From: Cohaesibacter sp. ES.047 | GTDB taxonomy: Bacteria > Pseudomonadota > Alphaproteobacteria > Rhizobiales > Cohaesibacteraceae | Direction of reading: 5' to 3' | NCBI RefSeq assembly: GCF_900215505.1 | Contig: NZ_LT907844.1 | Span: forward strand, 1,054,001-1,118,000 | Length of the DNA stretch: 64,000 nt | Shown here: positions 61,845-64,000 of the stretch, piece after piece | Layout: each line of letters begins with the position of its first letter | Numbering within the stretch: position 1 is the stretch's first letter | Program-made: the position numbers and the translations under genes | Notes under the pieces: model-generated | What the model was told of the DNA's origin: nothing | What the model saw: the letters and a program-made list of their open reading frames with translations, nothing else | The model's database searches: none

Positions 61845-61865
61845 CAAGGTCGTTAAAAGACCTTG
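61845..61865. promoter_or_regulatory. Perfect inverted repeat upstream of cpdR-like gene
   Basis: CAAGGTC and GACCTTG flank GTTAAAA. It lies 34 nt before the cpdR start and could be an operator or an RNA hairpin in the leader. Confidence 0.4.
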
Positions 61866-61898
61866 GCGTGAGTAAAAAGAGTATGTGGGAGTGGGACT

Positions 61899-62309
61899 AT
61901 GGCCCGAATTCTTCTGACTGAAGACGATGACGGGGTGCGCATGTTCGTGCAACGGGCTTTGATGATTGATGGGCATGATGTGACCACCGCAGAAGACGGC
62001 ACAGATGCTCTGGAAATGCTCGAGAGATGCGATGACGCCTTCGACCTGCTGCTGACCGATATCAAGATGCCGGAGATGGATGGCATCGAACTGGCTTTGA
62101 GCGCAGCAAAAGACTGGCCTGAAATGACCATCTTGATGATGACCGGTTATGCGGATCAGCGCGAGAGGTGTGACAACCTCAATGCGATCGTGCATGACGT
62201 GGTTTCAAAACCCTTTTCCCTCACCGAAATCCGCGGTGCCGTGCGCGATGCGCTTCGTGGTGAGGAAAGTGGCGAGCCTACTTCGATGGCGCACGCCATG
62301 TATGGCTGA
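61899..62309 (+). CDS. cpdR: CpdR-type single-domain response regulator
   Basis: A 136-residue receiver domain without output domain. MARILLTEDDDGVRMFVQRA gives the acidic pair, the phospho-acceptor is Asp54 in DLLLTDIKMPEMDG, the Thr/Ser is in MMTGYADQRER and Lys104 is in VVSKPFSLTEIR. The overall wording matches CpdR, which in its unphosphorylated form directs ClpXP to CtrA and other substrates during the cell cycle. Ribosome site GGGAGTGGGA precedes the ATG. It is followed by a terminator. Confidence 0.9.
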   Translation: MARILLTEDDDGVRMFVQRALMIDGHDVTTAEDGTDALEMLERCDDAFDLLLTDIKMPEMDGIELALSAAKDWPEMTILMMTGYADQRERCDNLNAIVHDVVSKPFSLTEIRGAVRDALRGEESGEPTSMAHAMYG

Positions 62310-62338
62310 ACGCACAGCCTCAGTCTTGGACAAAATGC

Positions 62339-62374
62339 AAAAAGGGATGGTCGAGCCATCCCTTTTGTCTTTTG
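62339..62374. terminator. Terminator of cpdR
   Basis: AAAAAGGGATGG and CCATCCCTTTT pair around TCGAG, with T-rich sequence after it. The convergent lysA gene ends about 20 bp downstream and may use it too. Confidence 0.85.
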
Positions 62375-62394
62375 TGCCTTTTGTCGCCTAAAAT

Positions 62395-63666
62395 TCAGTC
62401 CTCAAGCCAATCGGGGATCTGGTCGAGGCCAAGCAGCTCTTCATAGCTGGTTCGGGGGCGGATCACCTGCCACTGAGAGCCATTGACCAGCACTTCGGGC
62501 ACCAATAGACGGCTGTTGTAGGTGTTTGCCTGAACCGCGCCATAGGCGCCGGCGGACATGATGGCGATGAGATCGCCCGACTGCATCTGCGGCAAGGGAC
62601 GGTTCTGGGCCAGAAAATCCCCTGTCTCGCAAACCGGGCCGACGATATCGACATTGGATACCGGCGTGTCGAAATCCGGCTCCGTGATGGGACGCACATC
62701 GTGCCACGCCTCATAGAGGGTGGGGCGGATGAGATCGTTCATGGCGCCATCGACGATGACGAAGGTCTTGCCTTCACCTTCCTTGCGATAGATGACCTCG
62801 GTCACCAGAATCCCAGCGTTGCCAGCGATGAGGCGGCCGGGTTCGAAATAGACCTTGCAGCCGAGATCCTTGACGTGTTTCTTGACCGTTTCGCCATAGT
62901 CGCGCGGCAGCGGCGGCGGAGACTGGTCCGTCTGGTAGGGAATGCCGAGGCCGCCGCCCAGATCAACATGATCGATCTCGTGACCGTCCGTGCGCAGATC
63001 CCGCACCAATTCGCCAAGGCGTTCGAACGCGGCATCAAATGGTTCGAGCTGTGTGATCTGGCTGCCGATATGCATGTCGATGCCGGTCACCTTGATGCCG
63101 GGCAGCGTGTTGGCACGGCGGTAGACCTCACGCGCCCGCTTCCAGGGAATGCCGAACTTGTTTTCCGATTTACCGGTGGCGATCTTGGCGTGGGTCTTGG
63201 CGTCAACATCGGGATTGATGCGCAGGGAAATACGCGCATCAAGACCCAGTTCGGACGCAATGAGGCTGAGATGCTCCAGCTCGGGTTCGGATTCGATGTT
63301 GAAGCACAAGATATCCTGCTTGAGCGCAAAGGTTAGCTCGCGGCGCGTCTTGCCAACACCGGAAAAGAGAATCTTGGAGGCGGGAATGCCAGCGGCAAGG
63401 GCCCGGCGGAGTTCGCCTTCAGAGACCACATCTGCTCCGGCCCCGAGGCGAGCGAGGGTCTTGAGTACGGCGATGTTCGAGTTTGCCTTCATGGCGTAGC
63501 AGATCAGCGAGGGAACATCGTTGAAGGTTTCTGCAAAGACGTTGAAGTGGCGTTCAAGGGTCGCTGTGGAGTAGACATAGAAGGGCGTGCCGACGGCGCT
63601 GGCGATTTCAGGGATCGCGACCTGTTCGGCGTGCATGACGCCATCGATGTATTCAAAATGATGCAT
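62395..63666 (-). CDS. lysA: Diaminopimelate decarboxylase
   Basis: A 423-residue PLP enzyme that makes L-lysine from meso-diaminopimelate. The PLP lysine is Lys60 in LICYAMKANSN; HIGSQI, the GGGLGIPYQTDQ loop, the EPGRLIAGNAGIL motif and the active-site cysteine in GPVCETGDFLAQ are all present. Start at ATG 63666 gives normal length. It follows lptM on the same strand, a conserved neighbourhood that usually also includes argH. Confidence 0.96.
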   Translation of the reverse strand: MHHFEYIDGVMHAEQVAIPEIASAVGTPFYVYSTATLERHFNVFAETFNDVPSLICYAMKANSNIAVLKTLARLGAGADVVSEGELRRALAAGIPASKILFSGVGKTRRELTFALKQDILCFNIESEPELEHLSLIASELGLDARISLRINPDVDAKTHAKIATGKSENKFGIPWKRAREVYRRANTLPGIKVTGIDMHIGSQITQLEPFDAAFERLGELVRDLRTDGHEIDHVDLGGGLGIPYQTDQSPPPLPRDYGETVKKHVKDLGCKVYFEPGRLIAGNAGILVTEVIYRKEGEGKTFVIVDGAMNDLIRPTLYEAWHDVRPITEPDFDTPVSNVDIVGPVCETGDFLAQNRPLPQMQSGDLIAIMSAGAYGAVQANTYNSRLLVPEVLVNGSQWQVIRPRTSYEELLGLDQIPDWLED

Positions 63667-63743
63667 GAAAGCCTCGTCACGCGCGGCTGAGTGCCCTCAA
63701 CCAGCAACGGTTGGGAAAGGCACGGGGGCCGTGTTGATGAAAA

Positions 63744-64000
63744 TCAGAGCAGCGGATCGAGAATGAAACCGTCGTCGGGCGCCTTGGTCGGGGTGCTCGT
63801 GTCCTTGTCGGCGCCAATGATCAGAAGATCATTGTTCTCGGGATCGGCTATGTCGGTCTGAACATTGGTGTTGGCGGTTGGCGGCTCGAGCGGACCACGC
63901 TGGCCACAGGCTGCAAGACCAGCGGCAAGGAGCAGGATGGCCAGAGCCTTTGTTCCATTTAGGGTGCCTGTGCGGGCAATCGTCGGGCGTGCGCTCAGAA
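63744..64000 (-). CDS. lptM: LptM-type lipoprotein, 5' end cut by window edge
   Basis: A minus-strand frame too short for most ORF cut-offs encodes ALAILLLAAGLAACGQRGPL and ends DDGFILDPLL. LAAC is a lipobox and CGQRGPLEPP is the hallmark of LptM (formerly YifL), a small outer-membrane lipoprotein that helps LptD assemble. Its position beside lysA fits. The residues in front of the hydrophobic stretch (LSARPTIARTGTLNGTK) contain no in-frame ATG, so the start is probably outside the window. Confidence 0.85.
   Translation of the reverse strand, partial: LSARPTIARTGTLNGTKALAILLLAAGLAACGQRGPLEPPTANTNVQTDIADPENNDLLIIGADKDTSTPTKAPDDGFILDPLL

Overview
The window reads as a chromosomal segment of an alphaproteobacterium, most likely of the order Hyphomicrobiales (Rhizobiales). 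The evidence is a RirA-type Rrf2 iron regulator, a CpdR-type receiver protein, TTAA-N7-TTAA motifs of the CtrA kind, a PhaR/PhaA/PhaB set, a DUF2125/ChaC gene pair, a lysA-lptM junction and a 106-bp double-hairpin repeat resembling rhizobial intergenic mosaic elements. A marine genus such as Cohaesibacter or a Stappia relative would fit, but that is a guess. I found no rRNA, tRNA, CRISPR array, insertion sequence or prophage. Gene density is high and the content is mostly core metabolism with several solute-uptake and amino-acid degradation loci.

Layout. 1-7.3 kb: a divergent locus with a beta-keto-acid cleavage enzyme (cut by the window edge) and a class III aminotransferase on the minus strand, and a RpiR regulator, a TAXI-TRAP transporter and a universal stress protein on the plus strand. 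7.4-15.4 kb: mgsA, arginase, a large AsmA-family protein, pgi and a DMT exporter. 15.5-27.3 kb: a minus-strand array of nine genes, LysR - glutaryl-CoA dehydrogenase - CoA-transferase - TPP enzyme - M20 peptidase - peptide-type ABC transporter. 27.7-35.2 kb: rirA, bdhA, zur, ispG, ispA, ahpD, ahpC, oxyR and rpmF. 35.4-41.5 kb: a membrane protein, a small hypothetical gene under an unusual nested palindrome, a GGDEF/EAL protein, phaR, phaA and phaB. 41.5-50.4 kb: a second DMT exporter, znuB-znuC behind a Zur box, an ALDH7-type dehydrogenase with a divergent Lrp regulator, gloB, a methyltransferase and metX-metW. 50.6-64 kb: a chorismate mutase-hisC-tyrA cluster, DUF2125/ChaC, plsC, a YdcF protein, ftsE-ftsX, a zinc-ribbon protein with tandem repeats, hpt, cpdR, lysA and the end of lptM.

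How the parts fit together. Two loci 18 kb apart belong to one lysine-to-glutaryl-CoA route: the ALDH7/Lrp pair makes 2-aminoadipate, and the glutaryl-CoA dehydrogenase with its CoA-transferase handles glutarate and glutaryl-CoA. PhaA, PhaB, PhaR and 3-hydroxybutyrate dehydrogenase make up most of a polyhydroxybutyrate cycle (no phaC here). Metal and redox control is well represented: RirA for iron, Zur with its probable operator at znuCB, and OxyR next to ahpC-ahpD.

The items most worth a second look are the FliM-like repeat protein at 59989-61146, the nested palindrome over a start codon at 36209-36280, the twin palindromes before the chorismate mutase gene, the OxyR that lacks the usual second redox cysteine, and the RIME-like element at 9033-9138. 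All family calls were made by reading the translated sequence; no database search was run.
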